Assembly (NCBI RefSeq): GCF_030272615.1
Contig: NC_081412.1
Span: 142,434,247 to 142,498,246, forward strand
From: Cryptomeria japonica
Lineage: Eukaryota > Streptophyta > Pinopsida > Cupressales > Cupressaceae
Direction of reading: 5' to 3'
Length of the DNA stretch: 64,000 bases
Part shown: positions 1 to 10,565 of the stretch, in pieces
Position numbering within the stretch: position 1 is the first letter of the stretch
Layout: each line of letters begins with the position of its first letter
Program-made: the position numbers and the translations under genes
The notes under the pieces: generated by a model
The model's database searches: none
What the model saw: the letters and a program-made list of their open reading frames with translations, nothing else
Told to the model about the DNA's origin: nothing

Positions 1-1091
1 CCAAGAGAGACATTGATCAAGGTGAGTTGGGTTCTATGTTTGTAAAAGAAGTTACAAAAAAGGGGGCATCAAGCAGTGCTACTACTATTCCTAAGGTTGG
101 TCAAGAAAAAGTGGAACAAGTTAAAGATGTACCTAAAGGCAGAGATGATAAAAATGTTGGTGATGTACAAGGAGCAGAGACAGTGAAAAGGTCAAGTCAA
201 TTCAGAACAGAAAAGGTTAAGGTTAATACTGAAAAATGTAATAATTCTACATTTGATATGGCCCAAGCTTTAACTCAAAAAAAAGTCACTATTCCATTAG
301 TAGAATTGCTAATGATTAAAGAACATAAGGATGCAGCTTTGTCTCTATTCTCTAGTATATCTGATAGTGACACAATATTACCCACTGGTTTAGCTAAAGT
401 TGGAAAGGATCAAGAGTTCTGAACCCCAGAGGTTTATGTTGGAACTACTATCACTCAGGAGCCTTCTCAGGTAGATCCCTTCTATGTTACTTTGTTAGTC
501 AATAACCGGTTGATTAAAAACTGCATGATAGATTCAAGAGCTGTTGCTAATGTAATGCCCTATGGTGTTATGAAAGAATTAGGGTTATCAGTAACCACTG
601 TGTATGGGAAATGCTATGCCATGGATAATAGAGAAGTACCTGTGATAGGTACAATGAAAGATGTAGAAGTAAAAATAGCAGCATTTCCTGAAGCCACTTA
701 CAAAATGGATGTTATTGTTACTGACACTAAACCCCACTATGGTATGTTACTTTCCAGGCAATGGGCAGCAGCAGTAGGGGGAAATGTTCAACTGGACTTA
801 TCTTATGCTACCATTCCTATTGGTGGTAATCAGGTCAAATTATACAAAGAGCCACGAGCTCCTAGGGTAATTGAAAATGTAGACCCTAGTATGCTTAATT
901 GTACGATTGATGTAGATTTAGATAATTTTAGACTTCAACCAATTTCACCTCAATTGAAGAATACTGACCCAATTGTAGTCGAGCTACAAGCACAACAATA
1001 TGGTTTGTGGCAGATGTATTTTGATGGAGCTTGCTCGAAAGAAGGATCTAGAGCAGGGGTTCTTTTTGTGTCCCCGTCAGGTATAACTTAA
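1..1091 (+). pseudogene. Element E: retroviral-type gag end, protease and RNase H remnant (Ty3/gypsy type)
   Basis: The frame is open from the window edge to a TGA at 420-422, then continues in the same frame to 1091. The first part is lysine-rich and carries a conserved pre-protease motif (IPLVELLMIKEHK). The second part is a retropepsin-like domain: the active site reads MIDSRA where DSGA is expected, so the essential glycine is lost, followed by a second strand (PHYGMLLSRQW). It then jumps directly to an RNase H start (WQMYFDGACSKEGSRAG). The reverse transcriptase that should lie between them is missing, so this is an internal deletion derivative. Assignment to Ty3/gypsy rests on protease and RNase H style. 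The element continues left of the window; its 3' LTR is at 2570-3471. It cannot make an active polymerase. Confidence 0.75.
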
Positions 1092-1873
1092 TTTGGGATG
1101 CATACCAGTAAACTCTTTGGAAGAGACTTTGAATCTTGATGATCATAGCTTAATTTGGGATGCATAAATTCTTATAGGTGTCAGGCATATACAAGGATTA
1201 ATAGAAACCAAGCCAACGGAATGCATAAAGATGTCTTGTTTGAGGAATATTATCTGAGTTTAGATGACTCTGTAACCTTGGATAAGGCACTGGTATTGAT
1301 TGAAGGGTTTTATTGCCTGTTTTGTTGATCGAAATGTTGAATCTAAGTATAGTTTCCATTCTTTATTTTTAGTTGATTTCAAGGTGAATAGATCCACTAG
1401 TTTTCTGGACTGGTTTGCTGTGGGTTTATGTTTGAAAGTGTGAATTCAATTCGCAAAGGGTATACCTGCCTAGGCTCTGAGTAAGTCTGAAGTGTAGAAG
1501 GCTTAATCAAACCTTGTCATATGTTGTCTTGAGAATTTCCTTATCTTTGATGTCTCTTCTGCATCGAGCTTAGTTATTTTATTTTAAGGATGTTAAAGGG
1601 AATCAGATTTTGAAGACAACAAAAATAATTGATCAATCAGTTACAGTATTGCACAGATTGACACCTGATTGTTAGATTGAAGATGGAGCAAGCCCTTCTG
1701 GAAAGCTCAAGAATCTAACAGAACATATTTCTAACAATTTTCAATCTCTGAGGTAGATTGCAGACCTACAGGCTCTAGAAAGATTCAATACAACTAAAAT
1801 AGCAGCCTTTGACTAGATCATAGAAACAAAGAAAAAGAAAATTGAGGCCAAACTCATTCTTTTTGAGAACTGT
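1092..1873 (+). other. Degraded internal region of element E
   Basis: Short peptide stretches remain, for example around 1220-1320, but stops are frequent in all frames and no domain is recognised. It lies between the RNase H remnant and a coiled-coil-like ORF and is taken as eroded pol or spacer of E. Confidence 0.4.
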
Positions 1874-2273
1874 TTGAAACAAGGTACAAATATCTACAGA
1901 GTGTGTTGTAACATAGGAATTCTTATAGCTAATATAGATAGCAGATTAAAGAAGTTACATGATAAGGGAGCTAGTATTGCAAACTCTTTTGATGGATTAA
2001 CCGCACTGACCACATCTATTGATGGACAATTTTTGTCCTTGGAGAACCAATTTTTTTGCTTTTGAGAAGGAGAGAGATAAAGTCATTAGGAGTCTTAGAG
2101 GATTGGTGAGTCCCAGATTGTATTCATTATGTGTTCATAAGAGAGAGTGCATGGACATGATTGCTAGAACTACATCGGCAAAAGTCAAGGAGAAGGAAAC
2201 ACTTGTCCACTTACTAAGTAGACTAGCATCCATATCTGACACTTTCAAAACCATCTGGGATACATATCTTTAG
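1874..2273 (+). pseudogene. Element E extra ORF, C-terminal coiled-coil-like part
   Basis: Two overlapping frames (1874-2065 and 2019-2273) together encode a hydrophilic, helix-prone protein; a frameshift near 2040-2060 separates them. The order of motifs (NSF, then SLENQFF, then EKERDKVIRSLRGL) resembles the end of the extra ORF of element D on the minus strand at 26624-26896 (HSF, then SLEAQIM, then NKDKEKILSRVGEL). In both elements this ORF is the last coding part before the 3' polypurine tract. The function is unknown; it is not a polymerase domain. E and D therefore seem to share a 3' module although their upstream parts differ. Confidence 0.5.
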
Positions 2274-2557
2274 TTGTTGAATAAGGCTTACCTAGAAATT
2301 TTGAAGTTGGTTAAGCTCTAGTGAAATTAATAGTATTCATTTATTCTTTTGTTCTCAATTCTTTCAATTTTTTCACCAGTCTTTGGCATTGATGCCAAAC
2401 GGGGAGTATGTATATATGTGAAAAATATAAAAAAAATCAAACAAGGTCACATGGGAAGGATATCAAGATATCAGAAGGAGTGTATTGCTCAGGGGGAGCA
2501 TATTTCAATTAAACCGACAGGGAATCCATTTTTCACATGAGTGTTCCCATCAATGCC

Positions 2558-2569
2558 AAAGGGGGAGAT
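2558..2569 (+). other. Polypurine tract of element E
   Basis: AAAGGGGGAGAT directly precedes the TGTTGAAAATTG start of the LTR, as expected for the plus-strand primer site of an LTR retrotransposon. Confidence 0.75.
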
Positions 2570-3471
2570 TGTTGAAAATTGACACTCATCGGATTCATTT
2601 TTTTGTCATTGATGGCAACAAGATTAGATGGAAGTCATATACCGACATTAGGAGGTATATACCGATAAACATCAGCATTGGAGTATCTAGGATTACACTA
2701 GCACCGACATCAGTACTTGAAGGAAGCCAACATCAAGGGAGATTTATTTAGTAAATCATTTTGTAATTATTGTCGAGGCTGACATTGAATATCTTTTGTA
2801 ATGTATTGTAAGCCGACATAAGGCATATTGTTTGTAATGGGTATATAGGCCAGTCTGCTAGGTCATTTTGAATATATGATATAAGATATGACATAGGATA
2901 CAACATAGGAGAATATAGTAGAACTATATAATGTGAAGTATATGTATGTAGATCATTTATATGTGAATCATGCAATGATTTGTATCTAGCTTGGAAATAA
3001 TTTTTAGAGGAGAAGAGATACTGATAGTAGTGTTCAGGGTTTATGAACCAGTACAGAGTAGAGATAGAACCGAAACTCTATCTGGCATAGAAGATGCATT
3101 TTTTAGTTCAATTTTATTGTTCTACTTCAGCAAAAACTTGTAGTCAGTGATACTCTTTAGTGGTGAGCAATATTCTTTAGGCACTGTGCCTTCCTCCATG
3201 TGCAGCCCCCATTGTACGCAATATCCTTTCATATGGCCAATGAACTGATATTGTGAGTCACAAATCCCACCGTGGTTTTTTCTCTTTGAGGTTTTCCACA
3301 TACAAATTCTATGTGTTATGGTGTTCATTTATATGGATGGTTTATTTGCTTCAAGTTATATATTTACCGGTTTATATGTGTATGGTATAAAAGGATAAAA
3401 TCTTGTGTTACTGACAAAACACTGATTCACCCCCCCCCCCCCCCCCCCCTCAGTGTTCTTTGATCCCAATA
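2570..3471 (+). repeat. 3' LTR of element E
   Basis: The LTR begins TGTTGAAAATTG right after a polypurine tract. It ends near 3471 in a C-rich stretch followed by CTCAGTGTTCTTTGATCCCAA, which parallels the U5 ends of the LTRs of elements B and D. A TATA-like TATAAAAGG lies at about 3387. The exact 3' end is uncertain by a few bases because the terminal CA is not conserved. The LTR abuts minus-strand Copia C sequence, so E appears inserted in C; the other junction is outside the window. Confidence 0.7.
3430..3449. repeat. Homopolymer run of C in the U5 of LTR E
   Basis: Twenty consecutive C residues sit at the position where related LTRs here have six to nine. This is an expanded homopolymer or an assembly-sensitive site. 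Confidence 0.85.
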
Positions 3472-4159
3472 GTAAATTATCCTCTTCTTACAGACCTTAA
3501 ACATTTGATCTTATCTTCTATCTACTTTTAAATCATAGATTTGAATACCTTAAATCTATCTAATCCTTCTGATTTTTCTTTTAATAAAGTAATCAATGTC
3601 ATTATATAATAATCATCAATGAGAAATATAATATACCTTTCACCATTTGATCCTTTTTTCCTTGTAGGTCAGCATAGGTTGGTACAAATCAACTCCAAAG
3701 GTCTTGTAGTAGAATACTCCATGTTCTTGAATATGTTCCATGTTTATTTTCCTATTTGGCATTCATTGTACACTATATTGGCAAGTTTGATAATCTTTGG
3801 AAAATCTCTCACAGCATGAGTAGAGTTGATATTTACCATATTTTAAAAGTTTAGATGTCCCATTCTTTTGTTCCAAAACCAACATTCACTTCTCTCTGCC
3901 AATGAACAACTAATTCCTTTGTTTTATTTTATATAATAGACATTACCATTTTTTCTTATAACTTTTTCAACTAACCTTCCAAAACCTCCTTTTCTGGTCT
4001 CACATATGAAACCATGAAATATGAGCTTGTAGCCTTTACTACACATTCTGAATCACACTCAAAATATTATGTTTTAAACCTTTAACATAATAAACATCAT
4101 CTATCTTATTCTTACCACCAATGGATATAGTTCCTTGACCACAGGTAGGTGCAGCCTCC
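3472..4159 (-). pseudogene. Copia C: GAG-pre-integrase and start of integrase, decayed
   Basis: Read on the minus strand this continues the protease with motifs typical of the Copia pre-integrase region (DDVYYVKGLKHNILSV) and later a fragment resembling the integrase start (GVDLYQPM). Several stops and frameshifts interrupt it. The sequence ends at the border of LTR E, so the rest of the Copia C polymerase should lie to the left of E, outside the window. Confidence 0.6.
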
Positions 4160-4469
4160 TCACCAGGAAACTTCATTGATACCCCCATCAAATTTTTCAA
4201 AGTCTATGAACATCCTTTTGTCACCTATCATATGATTTGAGCATCTGAAATCAGTCATCCAAGCTTTAGGTTCCACTTTTGCATGTAGTGCAGTCTTCAC
4301 AATCATCGGTCCTTCACTATTCTTCTCATTATGCGAAGTATTGAACTTTTCACTATCCTTTTCTTCTATGGAAAAAAAATGATTCATCATTTGAGTCATC
4401 ACAATCTTCTTATTCAAAGGAATATGTCTCCATTGGACAAAAAAATCTTTAAGGATTATATCTCTCATC
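4160..4469 (-). pseudogene. Copia C aspartic protease
   Basis: The frame holds the Copia protease active-site region WMTDFRCSNHM followed by GDKRMFIDFEKF. The usual catalytic triad Asp-Ser-Gly reads Asp-Phe-Arg, so two of three active-site residues are lost and the enzyme would be inactive. The protease normally cleaves the Gag-Pol polyprotein inside the virus-like particle. Upstream on the same strand is the gag with a damaged zinc knuckle. Confidence 0.8.
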
Positions 4470-5284
4470 TATTATTTTGTTTCTGTCAACTCTCCTATAA
4501 TTATCCTTTCTCTTGTTATCATCATCTAATCTCTTATAGTTATCTTCCCTAAAAGTACATCTAACTTAGCATAATGACCACTTCTTCTGCAATTAAAACA
4601 TTTGAAGGGTAACTTATCTTCATATTTTCTAGATCATTTAGTCTCCTTACAAAGTTTGCTTCAATGTCATTTGGATCATTTCATATTTTATTTACATCTT
4701 CAATCTTCTTGGTGGATTTGAATGTATCTTCTTTCTTAACATTGTCCATCTCTTCAAACTCTAATATCTTGAAGGTAGAGAGTGATCCATAGAGTTGATC
4801 CAAATTATATGTATCTATGTTATGGATTTATTAAATAGCATACAACTTAGGTTTATAAGATCTAGGTAGTGTCCTCATTACTTTTCTTACAACTTCATTT
4901 TCTTTTAATTCTCCACTAATACATCTAATTGAATTTACTACTTCATTCACTTGATCCAAGTAACCTTCAATGTTAGATCATCTTTAGACATCTTTAGTGT
5001 CTCAAATCTATACTTTAGATTCTGAATCTTGACTTGCTTGGTCTTCTCAACTCCTTCATAAATGATACTCAGGTTATCCAAAATTTTCTTAACAATTTTG
5101 CATCTCATAACCTTTATGGAAATTGAGTCACTCAAAATACTAAAAAATATATTTCTTTCCTTGTCATTATTTTCAAAATTCTTGACCTCATCCAGAATAG
5201 TAGGACCACCAATTGGAGTAGTATAACCAATCTTGATAATCTTCCATATTCCAAGCAACAAAGAATTCAAATTATATTTCATCT
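4470..5284 (-). pseudogene. Copia C gag (UBN2-type), main part with zinc knuckle
   Basis: The frame 4947-5324, whose upstream end runs into LTR B, carries a Copia capsid domain with characteristic stretches such as ENNDKERNIFFSILSDS and IIYEGVEKTKQVKIQNLKYR. Further down, at about 4570-4620, lies a CCHC zinc-knuckle relic (CFNCRRSGHYAK) whose last cysteine is missing. Gag forms the nucleocapsid that packages retroelement RNA. The N-terminal end is not here: it is found at 24157-24228, because Copia B inserted into this gene with a CATCT duplication (5280-5284 and 24157-24161). Confidence 0.8.
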
Positions 5285-6206
5285 TGTTGAATATCCGAGA
5301 AACTGAGAGGGGGGAGTGAATCAATTGATAATAAAATCCTCTTTAAAAATTTATTCACATATCTGAAATAACTACCATAATTAATAAAACAGATAAACAT
5401 GAGAACATATGCACATAATAGGTCAGACACAAGAAACACCAAAATTTACATGGAAAGCCCAAGGGAAAAACCATGAAGAATGCTAATTCTCAATATATAA
5501 ACACTAGTTAAGGTGGCACTGGTTAAGGTGATTTTTACAAAGAATGGGTCATTACCAGGATACTCACTACGGAAGGGCTCACTACCCAGAAAGTCTCACT
5601 ATCAAAGGGCTCACTACCCAGAAAGGCTTACTGCTGCTGAAGAGAGAAAGATACAAGAGAATCCATAACTGAAATATAGCCTGCATATCTAGAACTACTT
5701 CCGATATCAATTTGCAACACAACTCAACACAAAAACTAGATTATTTCAATCTCGTATGTCTTCAACACAAAAGCCACACCCAAATTCATCTAGATCAAAC
5801 TCTTTTATATGTTGTCTCTAGAAAAACATAATCCTCAATGTCATCCAAGACAGAGATCTAAAATAGGTCTCTACTAAACATTTTGGTGGTGGGAAGGAAT
5901 GAGAAGTAGACCTCCTTACAACGTTCCTCATCTACCATATCAATATTCTACGAATATCACCAAATCTAGACCTAAAACATTATCCATACATTAAACAAAC
6001 ATCATAGCACAATCACAACTTTCAAACCAAGATATTGACTTTTGGATCAATCTAGATCTAAGAATGATATTAGAAACACATCTTCCATAAAGCTAAGACA
6101 TGTGAGAAGTTTGGGAAACCTCGAAATGCTCAATACCACCACATCTTATACTGCATCCGAACCATAGGATTTGACATTAGTGACAACATATAACATAATG
6201 CTAACA
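5285..6206 (-). repeat. 3' LTR of Copia B
   Basis: On the minus strand it starts TGTTAGCATTATG and ends ATATTCAACA, 922 bp. It aligns along its length with 23209-24156, for example the shared stretches around 5390-5440 and 23305-23350. The U5 end carries a C-rich tract plus CTCAGT. The pair is visibly diverged, so the insertion is older than that of G. Confidence 0.85.
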
Positions 6207-6220
6207 GACCCCCCCTTTTT
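6207..6220 (-). other. Polypurine tract of Copia B
   Basis: Minus strand AAAAGGGGGGGTC sits immediately before the TGTTAG start of the 3' LTR. A second purine block (AAAGGGGGAGATAG, about 6268-6281) lies about 60 bp upstream and may be an accessory tract. Confidence 0.6.
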
Positions 6221-6419
6221 AATTAATGGAAACATCCATCGAGACTATAAACATAAACATTATACTCTATCTCCCCCTTTGACAATAATGACAAAGGTGG
6301 GCGAAAATTCCCTTAAGAAACTTACTCCTACTCCCCTTGAGAGGAAGCACTCAAGCATCGGTCTAGAAAAGAATATGCAAGCTACTCACTAGATCAATGC
6401 ACATCAAAATGTACGTTTA

Positions 6420-8240
6420 TTCAAAATGGAAAGAGGTAATACCACTAACTTCTATCAGAGATACTCAAAAGTATCTTTGAACAATGCCTTAGAGAATATA
6501 TCTACAATTTTCTCTTTTGTAGGTATATACTCAAATCTAACTTCATTGTTCAATGCTTTCTCCCTTAAGAAATGATACCTGATATAGATATAAGCTTTGT
6601 TTTGGAATGTTGTACTAGATTCTTTGAGATATTTATTACACTAGTATTATCACACATGATTTAGATAGGATCATCAAACTTTACACCAATGTCCTTCAAT
6701 GTCTTCTTAATCCATAAGATATATGTGCAACATGAAGATGTTGCAAAGTATTTTGATTCTTCTATAGATAGAGGCATAGATTCTTGCTTCTTACCTGACC
6801 AAGAAACAAATCAGGAGCTAAGAAAGAATGCTCCTCCACTTGTAATTTTCTATCGTCAACACTTTCGAATCAGTCTGCATCTGTATAAGTTGCCAAGGTA
6901 AAATATGAGCTCTTGGGATAACACAAACCAAACTCTTATGTTCCTTTAAGATATTTGAAAATCCTCTTCACTGCCACATTTGATTCTTTTGGTTCTTGCT
7001 GAAATCTAGCTGCCAAACATACTAAATACATGATATCTAGTCTAGTAGTCATCAAATATAATAGTCCTCCAATCATTGATGCGCACTATCTTGCATCTGC
7101 CTTAGGAGATTTGTCATGTCCTTGGTTAACTTACATCCAGTGCTCATAGGTGTACACACTAGTCTGGAGTTCTCCAACTCAAAATTATTCCTCTTTGATA
7201 TATTGAGAAATAAAAATTCCTTTATCATTCTGATTAACTTGCAAACCATGAAAGAAATTCAACTCACCAATCATGGACATCTCAAATTCTTTCTACATCT
7301 CACTAGCAAATAGTCTGCACATATCTTCATTTCCTCCAAATAGTATGTCATCAACATATACAACAACAATTAGGATTTTACCTAAATCAGTCTAGAAATA
7401 TAAGTTATTGTGAGTTGAACCCTTCTAAAATCCTTGATGAGTTAGGTACTTGTCTAGTCTTTTGTACCAAGCCATTGGGGCTTGTTTCACTCCATACAAA
7501 GCTTTTTTCAATCTGCAAACAATGTTTGGATCATCACTCAACTTGAAACCTTTTTATTGTTCAATATAAACTTCTTCTTTCAATTCCCCATTCAAGAATG
7601 TTGATTTTGTATCCATCTGATTGACCTTGAAGTCCTTGAATACTACAAACACCAAGAACATCCTAATTGCCTCCATCCAAGCAACCAGGGCATACGTTTC
7701 ATCAAATTCAATGCCTTTAATTTGAGTGTATCCTTTGCAAACCAACCTTGCCTTATTTCTTACAACCTTTCCATCTTCATCCGATTTGTTCTAGAATACC
7801 CATTCAGTTCCAATCACATTCTTGTCTTCTGGTCTATTGACTAATTTGCATGTCTTATTTTTCTCAATCTTATCTAGTTTCTCTTTCATTTCCTTCATCA
7901 AATTTTGATCATTACAAGATTCTTCTACTATCTTTGGATCAGTTTCAAATAGTAAACATAACAAGGCTTGTCCTTGGGATGATTTGCTTCTTATGATGAT
8001 ACTTTTGCTCTTATTTCCAATAATTTGATCTTCTAAATGATTTCTCTGAACATATATTGGAGTCTTGGATGTAGATGTCGGAGAATTCTGATCATTCTTT
8101 TCTTCATTTCTATTTTTTTACTCCTTAATTCTTTCTCCAGACTCATCAAAATCATATCCTATTGCTATTTCTAAGTGTTTTGAAATTCTTTCATCAACTC
8201 CCATATTTGCACTTTCAACTATCTTGTTTAGTCTCTTGTT
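6420..8240 (-). pseudogene. Copia B reverse transcriptase and RNase H, decayed
   Basis: Minus-strand translation gives Copia reverse-transcriptase motifs in order: MVCKGYTQIKGIEFDETYA and TKSTFLNGELKEEVYIEQ (7554-7745), then KKALYGVKQAPMAWYKRLDK (about 7450-7510), then the catalytic VVYVDDI (about 7350). RNase H pieces follow (TRLDIMYLV at about 7030; a DADSFESVDDRK-like stretch at about 6890) down to a TKEK-IVDIFSKAL tail near 6480. Numerous stops and frameshifts break it. The native enzyme copies element RNA to DNA in the virus-like particle. Confidence 0.8.
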
Positions 8241-9191
8241 GTAAAACAAATATGTCTTTCTCTTCGTTGAATAACCCAAGAATATGCCTTTGTTTTCTCT
8301 ATTGTCAAACTATCTAAGATAATTCTCATCTCTCTAGATGTAGCACTTGCTCCCAAATACTTTGAAATATTTTACTGTCAAAGTTCTACCATACCAAAGT
8401 TCATAAGATGCCTTCCCAAATTTCCGCCGATATTAAATTTTGTTAAGAGCGTATGCCACTATGTGAATTGCTTCTCTCTAGAGTAGACTTCCAGTAATTG
8501 TACTCATTTTATCATAGTTATAGCTACCTCTTGTATAGTTTGGTTCATCCTTTCCACTACACCATTTTGTTGTGGTATTTGGGGGGCAGATAACTATCTT
8601 CTAATGCCATGTTTCTCAGAGAAGTCGTTGAACTCATCAAAAATAAATTCTCCACCTGCATTAGATCTTAAACACTTGATTTTCCTGTCAACCTCATTCT
8701 CAAATTTTACCTTGAATATCTTGAAATTCTCTAATGCCTCAAAATTTTCTCTTAGAAATGCAACCCAAGTCATCCTAGAATAATCATCAATTAATAACAT
8801 GAAGTACCTCTCACCTTGCAGGCTCCTTGTTCGAGTCAAACCACATAGATCTGTTTTAAAAAAATCCTTATTTTCTTTTGAATGTTCTCCTTGTCTGTTT
8901 TCCCACTTGACATTCCTTGCAGATGTTGTTCTCTAGTTTAGTCAATCTCAATAGATCTCTCACAACACTCCTTCAACTAATTTGTACCAAGTTGTTAGAG
9001 TTGATATGATGCATCCTCTAGTGCCATAGTCAGTTGTCATCAAGTTGAGATATTAAACAATGTCTTGTAGCTCCTTCCAACTGATACATGTTTCAATTTG
9101 TCCTCCTTCTAGCTGTAATAACCATTCTAGACTCCTTTTGGATCTCATATCCGTTGTCCTAAAAAACAACATTGTATCCATTTTTGCACAT
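8241..9191 (-). pseudogene. Copia B GAG-pre-integrase and integrase, decayed
   Basis: The segment 8594-8839 holds a piece of the integrase core: LLIDDYSRMTWVAFL with a catalytic-type Asp, then AGGEF and FNDFSEKHGIRR, followed downstream by a PQQNGVVER-type motif near 8555. The zinc-binding region before it keeps a CKECQVGKQ signature at about 8900-8930. Stops separate the pieces. Integrase inserts the cDNA copy; this copy is non-functional. Confidence 0.8.
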
Positions 9192-9443
9192 CTATCCAAC
9201 ACTCAAAAGATTATGATGCAAACCTTTCACATAGTAAACATTGATTGTGTTGTGTTTTCCATCCAAATTAATTGAATCAATTCCAACAAAATGTGTTGTC
9301 TGATCATCTCCAAACCTAATAGAAACTCCATCATAGTTTTCAAGCTTTATGAACTTACTCTTATCACCAGTCACATGATTTGAACATCCACTATCAAGTA
9401 ACTATTCATTCTTATCTCTTCTAGTATGAAATGAATTAATAAT
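9192..9443 (-). pseudogene. Copia B aspartic protease, split from gag by element G
   Basis: The active site is intact (LLDSGCSNHVTGDKSKF, about 9350-9400), followed by a pre-integrase start (VYYVKGLHHNLLSVG). One stop lies just upstream of the active site. The reading frame continues across the G insertion into the gag end at 22208, with a near-perfect target duplication (ATAAT at 9439-9443, ATAAC at 22208-22212). This is the intact counterpart of the ruined protease in Copia C. Confidence 0.85.
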
Positions 9444-10211
9444 TGTATATGGTGAAAATGGATAACAATAATAACAATATTGAAAGGCTAAATGAATTCA
9501 ACCACAAAACCCTAGCCTAACAACAACAAAGATCCACCATAACATATGAAGATTACCTAAGACAATGAAAATCAAATGAAATCACAAAGATTATACCATC
9601 ATATGTCCAATAGGGTTTTGATCTCCATTCTTCCTATCTCCATTGATCTTGCTTGATATATTTGCTCTCAGATTTTATGTGCACAAGAGCTCAACAAAGA
9701 ATGGAATGTGGTTGCAAGTAGGATCGTAGTGTAGTCAAGTCCTTAAAATCTTTCATTAGGGTTTGATAATGAAGAAAGCATCTCCTTATATAGAAGACAC
9801 AATATGAAATGGAGGGATAAGATTGAGAGGTGTAAAAGGAGGTCGGCTATGATTAGAGGGTAGGTAAAAGAAAAAATAAAATAATGAAAGGGGTAGGTAG
9901 TGTATGAATTAAGAGATGAATGACATGTGTCATGGGTAGAAAAGGTTAATGAATTAATTAAATAAATAAAGATTTATTTAATTAATAGAGGAATAGGGAT
10001 CAATTAAATAAATAAAAATATTTATTTAATTTAGGCAAAGGATAATTTAAATAAATAAATGTATTTATTTAAATGAGAAATAAGGCTAGAAGAGGATAAA
10101 TGAATTAATTAAATAAATAAAGATTTATTTAATTAATAGAAGAATTAGGCTTAGATAATTAAATAAATAAAATATTTATTTAATTAGACATGACAATTTT
10201 AGGTGTCTACA
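9444..10211 (-). repeat. 3' LTR of element G
   Basis: On the minus strand it starts TGTAGACACCTAAAATTG and ends CCATATACA. A TATA-like CTATATAAG lies at 9784-9792. The U3-side part (about 9950-10190) is a row of AT-rich palindromes of the form AATTAAATAAATA-n-TATTTATTTAATT. It is bordered by a polypurine tract at 10212. Confidence 0.93.
9950..10195. repeat. Array of AT-rich palindromes in LTR G (3' copy)
   Basis: Five successive hairpin-capable blocks alternate TTAAATAAATAA with its inverse ATTTATTTAA, separated by 20-45 bp unrelated spacers. The same blocks are at 21948-22190 in the other LTR, and a longer series is in LTR F (43735-44020). Confidence 0.85.
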
Positions 10212-10226
10212 TTTTGCCCCTCTTTG
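10212..10226 (-). other. Polypurine tract of element G
   Basis: Minus strand AAAGAGGGGCAAAA directly precedes the TGTAGACACC start of the 3' LTR. The same tract precedes LTR F on the plus strand at 43697-43710. Confidence 0.8.
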
Positions 10227-10465
10227 AGACAATGCGGCTTGTCACGTTGTTTCAAAGAAGATAAGATGAACTGATACAAAGTTGCCCCAAGATGGGAATG
10301 ATATGCCCCATCGAGAGATTGGATGAAAAACATGTCTGAAAAAGATTGCAGACAATCTCTCGATTAGAAAGAAAGATGGGATAGAATGGACTGACCGGAT
10401 AAAGTGACAAAGTCACGGGATAAAGAAAACTGACTCGGGAAATGAAGGTGAGGGCTAGGGGTAGT

Positions 10466-10475
10466 CTATAAGATA
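10466..10475 (+). promoter_or_regulatory. TATA-like box upstream of the PMD gene
   Basis: TCTATAAGAT lies about 95 bp before the PMD start codon, inside the element and reading toward PMD, with a C/A-rich leader between. This suggests the antisense gene has its own promoter rather than using the LTR. This is inference from spacing and sequence only. Confidence 0.4.
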
Positions 10476-10565
10476 GACCACGGGGGAAAATACATCCTCA
10501 TTGTCATCTACACATCCACAAGAGCATATTGCAGAGCGAGAAAAGAGCAGCAACAGTCAGCAGCG

